Origin: Sordariomycetes sp. S80-01Y
Lineage: Eukaryota > Ascomycota > Sordariomycetes
Direction of reading: 5' to 3'
Length of the DNA: 64,000 nt
Assembly: GCA_037042185.1 (NCBI GenBank)
Contig: JAXQJY010000019.1
Coordinates: forward strand, 186,001 to 250,000
Shown: positions 20,564 through 30,865 of the stretch, in pieces
Layout: each line of letters opens with the position of its first letter
Numbering within the stretch: position 1 is the first letter of the stretch
Notes under the pieces: generated by a model
Database searches by the model: none
What the model saw: the letters and a program-made list of their open reading frames with translations, nothing else
Told to the model about the DNA's origin: nothing
Position numbers and translations under genes: made by a program

Positions 20564-22331
20564 GTCGGGCTATCTGGGTTTGGGTGTTGGAGGATGAGGC
20601 CTGATGCCTATGTATCAGATGGCCGATGTGTAGGAGCCCGCGACTCCCGGGCACGTTCTCGGGTTAAGGGTCTCAGTGGAAGGGCAATGTAAAGAACAAA
20701 GGAAACGGTGTGGCTTACGAGGGAATCGTGCCTCTTTAATCCTCCAGGCTTCAGCTCCTAACCAGGCCTTACCGTCCAGTCTGCCTCGCCTGCTAGCCCT
20801 ACGACAACCAAAAACCAAATCAACGTGGCACCCTCCCAACGCGTCTTCCGCGCCCAAGAGCCAGGCCTCGCCTCATGCAGCCCTTCGGGTCATCAAATCC
20901 CCCACCTCACGAAGCGTGGACGTGACTCGCCCCCGCCAACCCGAACAGTACGACGGGTTGCATATGCGGCTGAGACGGCCAGAATGCATCGCTAGCGGGC
21001 TGGACCAGGAAACACTTGGCAGTGATCCGCGCCCCAGACCTCTTCGTAAGGCAGACTCTGGCCGAATTCTGATAGTACTAGCGAGCTCGGCGCGGTCTGG
21101 GCTGTCGGGAGTCATGCAACTTCTTTACCGTGACGAAGTCGGATCCTGACCCATCAGTTCGCAGTGCGTATGAGTCGGTGCGCAGCGCTGCGATACATCT
21201 TGGACATGCCACGCCGATCGACTGAGGTTGACTGAAACCCTCTTCCAGTAAATACCCTTTTTGTACTGAGATATACCTGACATGGTAGACACCTCGTTCC
21301 AAAGCGCTTCGAGAGCAGCCCCACGATGCGTCTTTCGGGATGTGGTGGCTGCTTTTTCACCCGGGATCTTCTCAGCCGTGGGACTAATTAAAGCACAACC
21401 CCTGTCCTGCAGTCAGCCCAGCCGTCGCGACATGTCGCTCACGCCAACAAGCATTTTCTTTACCATACCTTTATGCTTAACTGCGCTGTCTCGGCACGTT
21501 TTTGCCGTGTCCTTGTCTCCTTCATCACACCGCGAAGTGCTGGACTCCCCACCCCTCCACCATGAAGGTAGTCCCATTTTGGCTGGATTTCGCGCTGCTT
21601 GCCTGAATGCAGTCTTCAGCCCTGTGGTGTTGAAGTCTGGAAAGTTGCCAGGCAGGGATGGGCTCAAAGCAGGTCAGACAGAGTCATACCCCGAGAGCTC
21701 GGTTAGGGCTGAGAACGACACACACCGATTGGATCAGGTGACTGAGTCCACACTTGCCGTTCATTCAGAGGTGTTTGCTGTTAATTAGAGGGGTTTGATG
21801 AACAGTCGCGAAGTTATCGCTGTAATCTCGGTTTTCTCGCGTCTTCTGAGAACCAAAAAGGGGTAAGTACTGGACTCTTGCAATACAGCATTGTTTTCTC
21901 TACGCGCTAAATTGCTGTCGTGAAGCTTCACTGGCGAGAGTATTCTGTAGAGGAAGTTCCGTGCATGCTGGTGTATTTTCCTCCGCATGGTTCGATGGCT
22001 ATGTCTCTCGAGGGCAAGAGGCCGAAGCCAACTAGGCTCGAACAGTCAGGCCCTCATGGCCGACTTGCTACTACCTCATCCAGGTCCAAGTGGACGATGA
22101 GGATTCTTGATTGTTGACAAGACCCTTTCAACATTTTCCACCGCGTGCGTACAAACTCACGCGGCCCAACCCGAAGTCAACTCTTCGCACAAGCTTACTC
22201 GCCAATCTATGTTTCATGTAGCCTGTTTTCTACTTGACTGGGTCGGAAGGGTCAGAACTTTGGAGAGGTCGTAGAAACATCATGGTGTGGTTGAAACACC
22301 TCTGCAACCGTAGTATTTCTAGGCCATTCCA
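20564..22331. other. Gene-free stretch between surface-protein and monooxygenase genes
   Basis: About 1.8 kb with no supportable gene. An ATG-initiated frame of 168 codons at 21282-21788 exists, but its composition and lack of any domain or signal argue against it being real. Confidence 0.55.
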
Positions 22332-23510
22332 CTAAACTGTCGCCGTAGTCTCTTCATCAATGTTGATACCGAAGCTTCCCTTGGCTGAGGTGTAGCTGGC
22401 GTTGACGGCATCGCTGGCATACACTCTCATCTCTTTCTCATATGCCTGGGTGATACCTGGAGCGTAACCCCCGGCTTCCCTCAATAGCCTGCCCAGCAAA
22501 GCCGAGTCTTGAACAGCCGTGTTGGCACCGATACCACCTGCGGGAGTCATGGAGTGGACCGCATCGCCAATGACGGTAACGCGAGGCTCATTCTCCCACT
22601 GAGGGACACCACTTGGGCTAGAACAGGTGATTTTCCAGAAGGCAGCATCGTCCACATACATTTGGTCCATCAGCGGCTTAAATCGGGCGTCCCAATCCTT
22701 GGTCAGCTCCTTGGCAATGTCCGCAGCCGGCTTGCCCACTTGGCTGTGTTCGTCGTTGGGTGCAACAATAGCCCCCGGCTCGCCGCCCATGGTCCATCCA
22801 AAGGTTTCGTCCGGGTTGTCCATGGCGCCGGGGCGAACATTGGTGATAATAAACAGGTCACGCCCCGGGCCACGGCTTGTGTCCCGCAGACGGTGAACGC
22901 CTTCGCCCAAACCCTTGAAGGCCGTTGCCGGGGCCTGTCCGTGGATGCCACGCGCTCCCGTATCGAATACCTTGAGTTTGCCGCCTGACAACTGCTTGGC
23001 CACTTTGGAATAGATGCCTTCACCGCCGATCAGCATGGAGCCCTCAATCGACTTGGTGCCGTCAGCGAAGATGGCTTTGACGCCATCCTCCGTCAGTTCG
23101 TAACCCGTGACGTGCTTGGACCACTCAATCCGGTCCTGACAGCCGTCGGCGAAGGATTTCCGCATATCTCCTCTCGCGATGCCGACAATCTTGCCGCCGC
23201 GAGACTCCAATTTCTCGGGCACCTTGTGCTCGGTCTGCTCGCCGGTAACAGCATCCCAGGCCGCAAATCCCGCGCCAGCTGTCTGACCGCAGAGGCTCCA
23301 GAACTTTGCCCAGGTGTCTGGATCTAGAACAGACTCGATGGCGTCAAGACCCTCGCTGGAGAGCCTCAGACGGTATCCTTGTGCGCGAAAGACAAAAGAT
23401 GCATCGCGCTCGAAAATGCGATACGGGATGTTTGAAAGACGCAAGGACTGAGCTAGTAGTAACGATGCGAGGCCCGCCCCAGAAATAAGGATGGGTTTTG
23501 TTGACGACAT
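22332..23510 (-). CDS. FAD-dependent aromatic-ring-hydroxylase-like monooxygenase
   Basis: A class A flavin monooxygenase is predicted; such enzymes hydroxylate aromatic or polyketide-like small molecules using NAD(P)H and O2. It is a single exon of 392 residues starting at the ATG at 23510, just before the Rossmann motif ISGAGLASLLLAQSL (residues 9-23). The second FAD motif VIGDAVHSMTPAGGIGANTA is near residues 320-340. The family's middle DG motif reads GGEG here (MLIGGEGIYSKV) rather than the usual GADG, an odd substitution. There is no N-terminal signal and no membrane tail. An upstream in-frame TTG is not needed. No clustered biosynthetic genes are adjacent, so the substrate is unknown. 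Confidence 0.88.
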   Translation of the reverse strand: MSSTKPILISGAGLASLLLAQSLRLSNIPYRIFERDASFVFRAQGYRLRLSSEGLDAIESVLDPDTWAKFWSLCGQTAGAGFAAWDAVTGEQTEHKVPEKLESRGGKIVGIARGDMRKSFADGCQDRIEWSKHVTGYELTEDGVKAIFADGTKSIEGSMLIGGEGIYSKVAKQLSGGKLKVFDTGARGIHGQAPATAFKGLGEGVHRLRDTSRGPGRDLFIITNVRPGAMDNPDETFGWTMGGEPGAIVAPNDEHSQVGKPAADIAKELTKDWDARFKPLMDQMYVDDAAFWKITCSSPSGVPQWENEPRVTVIGDAVHSMTPAGGIGANTAVQDSALLGRLLREAGGYAPGITQAYEKEMRVYASDAVNASYTSAKGSFGINIDEETTATV

Positions 23511-24525
23511 ATTTGGACCAAGTGTGATCAAGACTCAATGCCTCGACTGAAGATGGATTCCATGACCGGTCGAGCTTGGAGGGAGAGATTTATGTATGTA
23601 GCACGCTCAGATCCATCGCGGGGTAGCTCCGTAGGATTAATCAGGAATGAACACCAACAGCACTTTCATTTGTAATCAGATTCAGCAGATGACAAGTTAC
23701 AGGGCACAAAGTAAATGACCTTGGAGTGAAATTAGCACAGTCTATTTATTTCTCTACATTGGTCTGAGCGAGCTGTCAAATAGCACAAGGCGGTTGCCCT
23801 TTCCTACGCAACAAGACAAAGACCGTGACCGAGAATCGTGAGCACCAGGGACCACGAGCTAGACATTAGCGATCACTCAGAGGATTTCCATTGGTGCATA
23901 CGCAAATGGATTCTCAGTTTTGAGCGGTTTCCACACATCTGTTAGTGCCGAGCTGGCCATTTGCTTTGTGAGCGACTTGGACAATAATCAAAGGTACAAG
24001 GATAGGAGTCCTTCGGCGAGGCCTCGGCTCGATGACCTAGCATGGGTACCACCTGATTAAACACCACATCTTCCAGGCTCGAGTGTGTCGCTGAGGTTTT
24101 CTAGCTGCGGCTCATCACCCCATTTTGATTTTGAGAACCTTTTCCAACGGGAGTAAACAGGCGGGCTTGTTGGTTTCTGTATTCAAGTCGCAGCTACCTG
24201 CCGTGAGGCCGGGAAACTCAGGACGTAAGCGCGCGCTTGGACTCGAACGGTGATTTGACGAAGCGACCGAACACACAACACCCAATGTAATCACTTGAAG
24301 GTGACGAAAATTCGATCGGCCGCTTAACGAAGCCGAGATGCCTATATCTTCATATGTTTCGAGCAAATGCAATTTGTCTGGGAAAGTTGCTCAGATACCG
24401 GAGTAGTTGCTGCCGTCCGATAAAGTGGCTTCTGATCTCTGACACGAGCCATCTGGCAGAAGAGCCGTCTATTGCTCTTTTATTTTACTTCACCAACTAT
24501 ATCTATTTGAACCAAGACCGTTCAT
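23511..24525. other. Gene-free stretch at the core/accessory border
   Basis: About 1 kb without a supportable gene. It separates the last ordinary metabolic gene from the repeat-bearing accessory stretch and probably contains the monooxygenase promoter. Confidence 0.5.
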
Positions 24526-25158
24526 ATGTCTAAGCCAAACGACAGACGAAAGAACGAGGCTGCCTCTGAAGCGGTCAGGGGTTGGGGGTGAGCTTCATTC
24601 CTGCAACGAGAATGGTTTCTAGACTGACTAAGAGCTCAGTACATGAGGTGGCCTGCCATTCAATGCGTTTACAAGGAACTTGTCGAAGCCTCCTCGGACG
24701 ACGCTGTCAGTGTCTTGTGGCATAACATTCTATCCCTCTACTTTACCGTCCAGAAAAGCTACGGGATGAAGGTGGAGGTAATCCCGAATAGGGACAGAAA
24801 GTTGAAGAAGGCTGCTTATTTTTCCATCCAATACGTCCGCAAAGATGCCCCCAAGACGGTTATAGTCGTTAAAAACAAGCGTGTCAATGATGAGAACTCT
24901 GATGAAACATGGTCGGATACAACTGGACAACCTCTCTCATACATGCTGGAGGCACGTCGGGCCGGGCACAAACCTGTCTATGGCATCGTGACCGCTGGAC
25001 ACTATTCAAAGTTTTACACACTTTCTCCACGTCAGTCTATGCTTTTCGACTTTGTGTCGACTTGCGTCGAGTACATCGGACAGCCGTTGCACTTGAAGGA
25101 CGATGAATTTCGGGTGCATCCTCTGCTCGAAGAACTTCTGGATCTAACAAGCCAATGA
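24526..25158 (+). CDS. Lineage-specific protein with a restriction-endonuclease-like fold
   Basis: Function is unknown. The main exon is clear (24643-25158, 171 codons plus stop). A 5' exon at 24526-24587 joined at 24633 by a 45-bp intron (donor GTGAGC, acceptor CTAAG) keeps the frame and adds a Lys/Arg/Glu-rich start, giving about 195 residues; this exon is tentative. The core resembles fungal proteins of the PD-(D/E)XK type: a strand ending in AAYFSIQYV, a strand KTVIVVKNKR, a helix with GQPLSYMLEARRAG, then VYGIVTAGHYSKFYTL. At the places where that family usually has Asp and Glu, this protein has Tyr and Lys, so it may be non-catalytic. The family assignment is from memory and is an inference. 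Confidence 0.6.
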
Positions 25159-26101
25159 AAATCTTCTAATATAGATCCTTTTGCTCGAATTGTTCATCTA
25201 CCTGGTGGAATTGTTATTTCTTGCTTGTTTTGATACGGTTTACATGCTCCCAGCATCCGCGACCGTGATCGAGGGGCGAAGTCGAGAGGCGAAGGCATGG
25301 GGATGATTTTATGGTTTTATTATATACTTAAGTTAAATATGAATTATTTACTAACAACTACATAGTCAGAACTAAAACTGTAGGGTAGGAAGGCGATTTT
25401 CCGTTGTAAGGGTACGGAAGCGAGTAATATAGAATCTGTTAGCTCGTCGACGTGGGTTGAAGCTGGCTATGCGCCGGTGAGAACTAATTAAAGAGGAAGA
25501 AAGGGTAGAGTCAACCCCCTCCGACTTATATTACGGACTATGGATGGAAAGGAAGAATAGAAGAAGAAGGAGAGCTGCCACAAGAGGCAGGGATATCGTG
25601 GCGAATTTCCAACCCGGACCCTTCTCTGTTTCGTCTCAAACGGTCGCCGAATCATCAATCAGGGGCAACAGGAGCCGTGCATGATCGGCATGCAGTATCT
25701 CGGCCAATTTACATATGTCATATGACCGAGTTCGTAACATCTTGTGCCCAAGATTCTTCCAATTTCATAGCTGTCGACTGGTACTCACTGACACGCGGGC
25801 TTTTTTTTGAGGGATGAGCCCGTACAGCCTTTGTGCTCAATTCCAATGGCAACTTCACCTGCACTCGCCGCCAACAGGACTTGTTAGAGAGTGGCCGTGT
25901 AGCCGGAGTCGTGAGATCCTCCCGAGTGTGGATCCCGAGAACCTGACACCACATGCCTCGGTGGTCGGATCTACCCGATATATAGCATGCTGAAGGCTCC
26001 CGTATCCTGTAATATCTCAAAAATTTCCGTGATGCATCTTTTCTTTTGTGGTTTAATGTAGTCTCTTCTCTCTCCACTCAAGCCTGGTTATACACCGTGG
26101 C
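25159..26101. other. AT-rich gene-free stretch
   Basis: No gene was found. The segment around 25310-25400 is clearly richer in A and T than the flanks and may be decayed repeat DNA. The rest is of mixed composition without a long frame. Confidence 0.5.
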
Positions 26102-26521
26102 ATGAATCCTACGTGGCAATCAGCCAGGCATTTGCCTCCTAACGGCTTTAAAGCAACCTTGCCTTTCCATCTGCCCACTCTGCACGCCCCCGTCCCTTCC
26201 GAGAAAGGAGTCCAGGACCTGATGCCATTCTTGCACGACCCAAAGCAGGCAGCACACTACGTGGGATTCATTGGAAGCTTCAACCGACCTTTCTATGAGA
26301 CCAGAGGACGCACCCTCAAGGATGCCTTCTCAAACAACAGTACTCTTGGAAGGCTGAATCCGGAGACTCGTGAAGCCGCTCAGACGTTCCTCTCGGAGAT
26401 GAGCGATCTAAGCAATGAAATCAGGGGTCGCGAAGTTGACGCAGACGGACTAAGTCTAGGTATGCCGTTTGTTTACCGCACTTTAGACCCCGGTTACATC
26501 CCTTTCTTTTGCTCTGTCTAA
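26102..26521 (+). pseudogene. Stranded 3' end of a lipoxygenase gene
   Basis: This frame encodes the last ~140 residues of a fungal lipoxygenase of the manganese-lipoxygenase kind, normally about 600 residues. Recognisable pieces are the LPFHLPTLHAPVPSEKG entry to the last part of the catalytic domain, FIGSFNRPFYE, and the family ending DGLSLGMPFVYRTLDPGY through to a C-terminal Val, the residue whose carboxylate binds the metal. The helices carrying the metal-binding histidines are absent: the frame is closed upstream by a stop at 26054-26056, and no other lipoxygenase sequence was seen to the left. It is therefore a fragment, probably left by deletion or rearrangement in this accessory stretch. 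Confidence 0.65.
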
Positions 26522-27535
26522 GGGCAGAGTTTGTACATAACAAAAAGCTATATCGGTTACGAAGCCAAGCTCTGGCCCTGTATGAGAATTGCCACCAAAT
26601 TTGGCACGGTTCTACCATCAACCGGAAGCTGCTTCCTTTACCCAGGGATCTGCGAGTTCAACGGTTCAACGGGCGGCCTCACGTGGGTGCCACAGCGTAG
26701 CCAGGGCACCCACATTGCCGACCCGCAGAACTACCGCAAATGTTGGAAGCCAGCAACTTCAACTAGCTCTTCTTATCTAAAATTGACGCTAGATATCAGT
26801 GCACTTTCTGCATATTTTCAGTGATACTCTCAAACTCATGTGGTGCCGGTATCTGGATCGAGCTCTTGACTCAAGCATGGGCACTACTTCAGGGTTGGGT
26901 CCGCTGAAATTTTGATCGAAAGTGATGGCCTAGCCCTCGAGACTATTATTGATTGGCTCCCTTTGATCTTAGCTATCGATTCGTATCCAGAGTCGCCATG
27001 ACATTGACCTGTCCTGCGTCAGACACCATAAGCTTGTCGTTGCTCATAGACTTCAATCAGAAAGAAGGGTCTCAAGCGCCACTCCCTTCATTCGAAGCTC
27101 GTCAGGTCCCCTGGAATAACCCAAAGGAGCCATAATAGTAACCTTTGTGCCGAGAAGAGTGCTTAGCTCCGCTGGCACCGCACTTTCCGGAGGTCTTTGC
27201 AGGCAAGAGCAGCGCCGGCCTATGATTAAAGTCATTTCTTCGCAGGTGCGTTTTTGCCACTTCTTTGTGTTAGTGAGATAGCTCCTATTCGACGAAGCTG
27301 TCACCTACGCGTGAATATCTTTTGAAGACTTTGCTTCTATAAATATATATATATATATATATATGTACTACTACAATTGCACACATTTACTTCGGACTCA
27401 AGGTTGACAGTTTTTATTCTCACTATAGGCTGTGAACGCGTTCCTTCTTGCTTGGTTACCACAGGTGCTTTACGCATCAGTATTAGGAAGATGAAATAAA
27501 GTTTCATTATCCTCTATGTTTGCTGTTATTGTGTC
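26522..27535. other. Accessory DNA between lipoxygenase fragment and first 5S copy
   Basis: No gene could be supported. The frame continuing past the lipoxygenase stop (26522-26823) is open for 100 codons but resembles nothing I know. A (TA)n tract lies at 27343-27364. Confidence 0.5.
27343..27364 (+). repeat. (TA)n microsatellite
   Basis: Eleven uninterrupted TA/AT dinucleotides lie in an AT-rich setting, about 170 bp upstream of a decayed 5S rRNA copy. Confidence 0.9.
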
Positions 27536-27654
27536 ACGAACTGCCATAACTATTGGAAACACGAGATCCCGTTCGTTTTACCATAGTCAAGCCGCCGAGG
27601 AGCTGGTTGGTAGTTGGCCCTTTCTTCGACCAGCAAATACCGACTTTTGTATGT
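27536..27654 (+). pseudogene. 5S rRNA pseudogene, full length but decayed
   Basis: The whole 5S rRNA length can be aligned to the intact gene at 30739-30857: matching blocks include CCATA, GGAAA, GATCCCG, CCATAGTCAAGCCG, TAGTTGG and a TTTGTATGT end. Many positions differ, mostly as transitions (C to T and G to A), and the helix I ends no longer pair. The upstream -29 region reads TTAT instead of TATA. Its 3' flank resembles that of the intact copy. Confidence 0.8.
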
Positions 27655-28085
27655 ACCTTTGACCCTTCTTATTTTTTCTTATCCTTAGGTATCGTATTTA
27701 TCGCCTGATTACATGATGTGACCCCTTTCCCAGGTCAAGGTGAACTGGCGCGAGGCTGTACATGTGCGCGTGTTTGAGACCCTCGCAATCTACAAGGACT
27801 CGTAACTAACCGCGCGCCAAGCCCCGGCATAGGGGGATGGAAGGCCACCACGCCAGCACGACTGAAACTTGCGGCCGCTTATTCGGAAGCCACAATGCGT
27901 CACAATATGCAGTTGGTTCTCTCGCTATCAAGTAGTTTTCTCATGGGTGAGCATGGAGTGGCCGGATTGCTATATAACGGCCACACGTCGCAGCGACATA
28001 TATGGTGGTTCGTCACAATTTTTGCCTTTTGACACGAACTAATAAGAGTTTTTCCAGAAGTCCGGCTGTTTCACAACTTCTTGCA

Positions 28086-29252
28086 ATGAGTCTTTCACTT
28101 TTCGGCCAGCCAAACCCCCTAGCTTATTGGGATCCAGCGAACCTGCTGCAGGTCACATCAGACGGTGATGATGACACAGTCAAGATCAATTGCGTTGGTC
28201 GGAACCGGCGCAATGTCCGTTGCAGGTGGGAGGTTCTGGAACCTGAGCTCTCCAAGGTTCGCCCTCTACTCCGGGCGATGTCTACAACGAAGCCAGAGGC
28301 CGTTACTGAAGAGACACTGCGTCATCTTGCAAGTCTCTGCCTTTGTCCAGACTGGCACCGCGGCCAGCTCTGTCAAACCGTGAGTCGCTGGGCCAGCGTC
28401 CTCGAAACGGCTGCGCTTCACAACCAGAACCTCATCGCAAGCCTCGGCTCCAGTTTGAATGGCTTGGAAAACAAACCCGCCAAGTCGGAACAGACGAAAA
28501 GTGAACTATGCGGGGAAGCTATGTCCAGGATCAACTTGCTCCAGAACACCATAACATCTAAGGAGAAACTCCTGCCAACCCCGGGCGCCTGCGCCAGAGA
28601 AGAGTCGATGGCTCGGGCCAAAGCCGAGCACCAGATTGTCGCTTTGGGTAACAAGATTGATGAAGCGGAAAGACAGCTGGCAGACTACAAGGCCAAAATT
28701 TCGGCCCTTGAGAAGGAGAAGCAACATGACAAGACGAAAGATCATTTGAGAGATTGCCAGACACAAAGAGACCAGCTTGAGAAAGAAAACGGATCCCTCA
28801 GACTCAACATCAGCAAGCTGGCCCTAGTGCAGGATTCTCTGGCAGCTTGCCGGGCAAAGAAGGATAAGCTGGAAAAGGAGAAAGAAACGCTTAGAGCCGA
28901 ATTTGATAAGCTAGAACAGACTCGACAGGCATTGGCAGCAGACCTGGACAGGTTGCGCGTCGAAGCTAGTACATCCAGGGATGGCGAACAGCAGTTGGCC
29001 GCTGAGTTCAGTGCGGCGAATTCGTCGCTGAAGAAGTGTCGCGCCGACCTCGCTCTTGAGCGTGGTCGCAATACGACACTCAAAGAGCAAGTCTCAAGTC
29101 TCGAGCTTTCACATTCTGAGCTAATGGAGAGCATTTCGGCATGCTGGCTGCACAAATTTTGGGCATGGGTGTCAGGTAATGGCGGAGCATCGAAGGGTTC
29201 AGCTTCTGAAGCGATGTCGCGGGAGACGGCTCTGCAAATAGCCAAAGTGTAA
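28086..29252 (+). CDS. Coiled-coil protein with an N-terminal cysteine module
   Basis: The function of this 388-residue single-exon protein is unknown. The N-terminal ~110 residues contain a cysteine-bearing module (KINCVGRNRRNVRCRW, then SLCLCPDWHRGQLCQ about 45 residues later). This resembles the C-G-x-C ... C-x-x-WH modules seen in many uncharacterised fungal proteins, some of which carry a T5orf172/GIY-YIG domain further on; no such domain follows here. From about residue 175 to 355 there is a long heptad-rich coiled coil (KLEKEKETLRAEFDKLEQTR and similar). The C-terminus has a short hydrophobic aromatic patch (CWLHKFWAWVSG). An in-frame ATG at 28002 is possible, but it lies only ~30 bp from a TATA-like CTATATAACGG at 27970, so 28086 is preferred. 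Confidence 0.75.
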   Translation: MSLSLFGQPNPLAYWDPANLLQVTSDGDDDTVKINCVGRNRRNVRCRWEVLEPELSKVRPLLRAMSTTKPEAVTEETLRHLASLCLCPDWHRGQLCQTVSRWASVLETAALHNQNLIASLGSSLNGLENKPAKSEQTKSELCGEAMSRINLLQNTITSKEKLLPTPGACAREESMARAKAEHQIVALGNKIDEAERQLADYKAKISALEKEKQHDKTKDHLRDCQTQRDQLEKENGSLRLNISKLALVQDSLAACRAKKDKLEKEKETLRAEFDKLEQTRQALAADLDRLRVEASTSRDGEQQLAAEFSAANSSLKKCRADLALERGRNTTLKEQVSSLELSHSELMESISACWLHKFWAWVSGNGGASKGSASEAMSRETALQIAKV

Positions 29253-29580
29253 TTGTAGCTGGGGAAGAGTCCATCTCATGGCTTCCTTGTCGTATATTAG
29301 TGCCCCTTGATCTAACTTTGGCATCCTGTGCAATCGAGAACGTACATGCAACAATTTTGCTCCCAACGCGGAACTATATGGAAGTCCCGTCAGCCACAGT
29401 CAAGCAATGAAAGAATTGTCGTTACTAATGTTGGAGTCTTTATGGAGAATGAACTATGTGACAACATGCCACTGCTTTTTCCACAAGACAGCGGGCCAAA
29501 TGGTATATCTAATGATGATTGCGAGCACGGAGTAGTGCTTGCGAAGACTTGAGAATACACTCTTTGTAAGTTACATTGCC
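29253..29580. other. Convergent intergenic spacer
   Basis: This 328-bp spacer between convergent genes shows no gene or structured element. Confidence 0.5.
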
Positions 29581-30056
29581 TCACAAGCATTTCAACATCC
29601 ATGTGGCAACGGTAATGGCTCCAGCAGCAGCAGTGCCTAGAATCCCGGCGGTGGTAACCTCAATTTCTCCCCGGGTGAACCCATAGAGTACGGCGCAGAT
29701 GTCCAGCGAATCCGCCAGAAGACCGACCAACAGGGCTCGTCGAATGCTCCTAGTGACGTTTGTTAGTGCGTGCTTGTCAAATGCCTGTTGACAAGTAAGT
29801 TTTACTTTCGACCGCCGTCATTCGCTTCCTTATCTTCGGCTGTCAACAGCAGTCCACCATTGATCGCTTCGCGACTTCCCATCATGCGCACGAGAAGCGT
29901 GTAGGTGGATGGGACATTGTAGCCGTGCAAGGCACACGTGAATCGTGGCGCAAAGAAGCAAGCTGCCCCAGTCGCGATGCGGATTAGCGAAAGGACTTTG
30001 AAAGAGGTCGAGAGAGTCGCCGACAGTGGCTGATGAGTCTGTGCTGAGGGACTCAT
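29581..30056 (-). CDS. Small four-helix membrane protein, DUF4267-like
   Basis: Two exons, 30056-29806 and 29749-29581, with a 56-bp intron (donor GTAAAA, branch CTAAC, acceptor CTAG) give about 139 residues. Four hydrophobic segments are visible: near VLSLIRIATGAACFFAP, in the middle around NGGLLLTAED, then ALLVGLLADSLDICAVLYGF, and TTAGILGTAAAGAITVATW. The FAPRF...YNVPSTY...RMMGSREAINGGLLL pattern fits small fungal and bacterial DUF4267-type membrane proteins, often found beside oxidoreductase genes. The role is unknown and no partner gene is adjacent. The C-terminal exon is needed for the last two helices. The ATG is the first in frame. Confidence 0.75.
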
Positions 30057-30709
30057 GTTTCAAAGATTATAAGATCTCACGATCAATGCCAATTCTACTT
30101 CTGAGTGAAATTGACAAGAGGTCAGAAGTACAACAAGGAGGTCTTTATATGTTTCCGAACTCACTCGGCTACTCTACCACTTACGTCCGACAGAGGTTGG
30201 CCGCGGGAAAGTGGACCACAATTGCGGACTACTCGGGTCGAATGTTGATCCCGAGCGCGCGTAATGGTCTCATAATTACGCAGCGGGGCCGACCTGACTA
30301 GGGACAGTGTTTTCCAACGATGAGCCACCGCTGGAAAGACTCTACGATGAAGGCCACAGGGTGCTCGAAGCCATCGACAATCGGGGCTCTTGGCTGCCCA
30401 ATCGCATGTATAGCATGGCCAGCAGCGTTTACAAATTTCTGTTCATGGGCGACGAATACCGAATCATGGCTTGCAGATTCTCTGGCATCAACTGATCAAA
30501 AAATGCGACTAGTGTGGCTCACCGTCGCTTGGTGGAATGACAACATCGAATCCGATGCCTATGAAAGTTCCTAACTAAAGGTGGACTGAAACAATACCTC
30601 GACATTGTGGCTCGACTGAATAAGTCTTCCCTGAGCGACAAGGAGCTTAGGTCCTTCGTAAGCTGTAACAACCGAGTGAACACATGAAGCTTCTTATGGA
30701 AATGTTTGA
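30057..30709. other. Accessory DNA with a short unassigned frame
   Basis: No complete gene is visible. The frame around 30310-30495 on the plus strand encodes a protein-like stretch (LERLYDEGHRVLEAIDNRG, then NRMYSMASSVYKFLFMGDEY) with no ATG start and no partner exon that I could find; it may be a gene remnant. Confidence 0.4.
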
Positions 30710-30713
30710 TATA
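30710..30713 (+). promoter_or_regulatory. TATA box of the 5S rRNA gene
   Basis: TATA occupies -29 to -26 relative to the first 5S nucleotide at 30739. Neurospora 5S genes are known to need a TATA element at this distance in addition to internal elements. Confidence 0.75.
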
Positions 30714-30738
30714 ATGCAAATTTGTTGATACTCCAGGC

Positions 30739-30857
30739 ACATACGACCATACCCAGTGGAAAATACGGGATCCCGTCCGCTCTCCCATAGTCAAGCCGCT
30801 GAGGGGCTGATTAGTAGTTGGGTCGGTGACGACCAGCGAATACCGGCTGTTGTATGT
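30739..30857 (+). rRNA. 5S ribosomal RNA gene, intact
   Basis: A 119-nt sequence begins ACATACGACCATACCC and ends GGCTGTTGTATGT. Helix I is complete: ACATACGAC pairs with GTTGTATGT over nine positions (one G-T). Helix II pairs CCC...AGTGG with CCGCTGAGGG. The family block TAGTAGTTGGGTCGGTGACG and the CCAGCGAAT segment are present. A run of five T at 30861-30865 is a likely Pol III terminator, and the upstream TATA is at the expected distance. Several stem positions differ from the usual Sordariomycete 5S but pair anyway. It is a single dispersed copy, as typical for filamentous ascomycetes. Confidence 0.9.
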
Positions 30858-30860
30858 ATA

Positions 30861-30865
30861 TTTTT
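30861..30865 (+). terminator. Pol III terminator of the 5S gene
   Basis: A T5 run begins four bases after the 5S 3' end, the usual stop signal of RNA polymerase III. Confidence 0.65.

Noticed and set aside
21282-21788. 168-codon ATG-initiated frame
   Set aside because: No homology signal, no signal peptide or membrane segment of note, and composition typical of spacer DNA.
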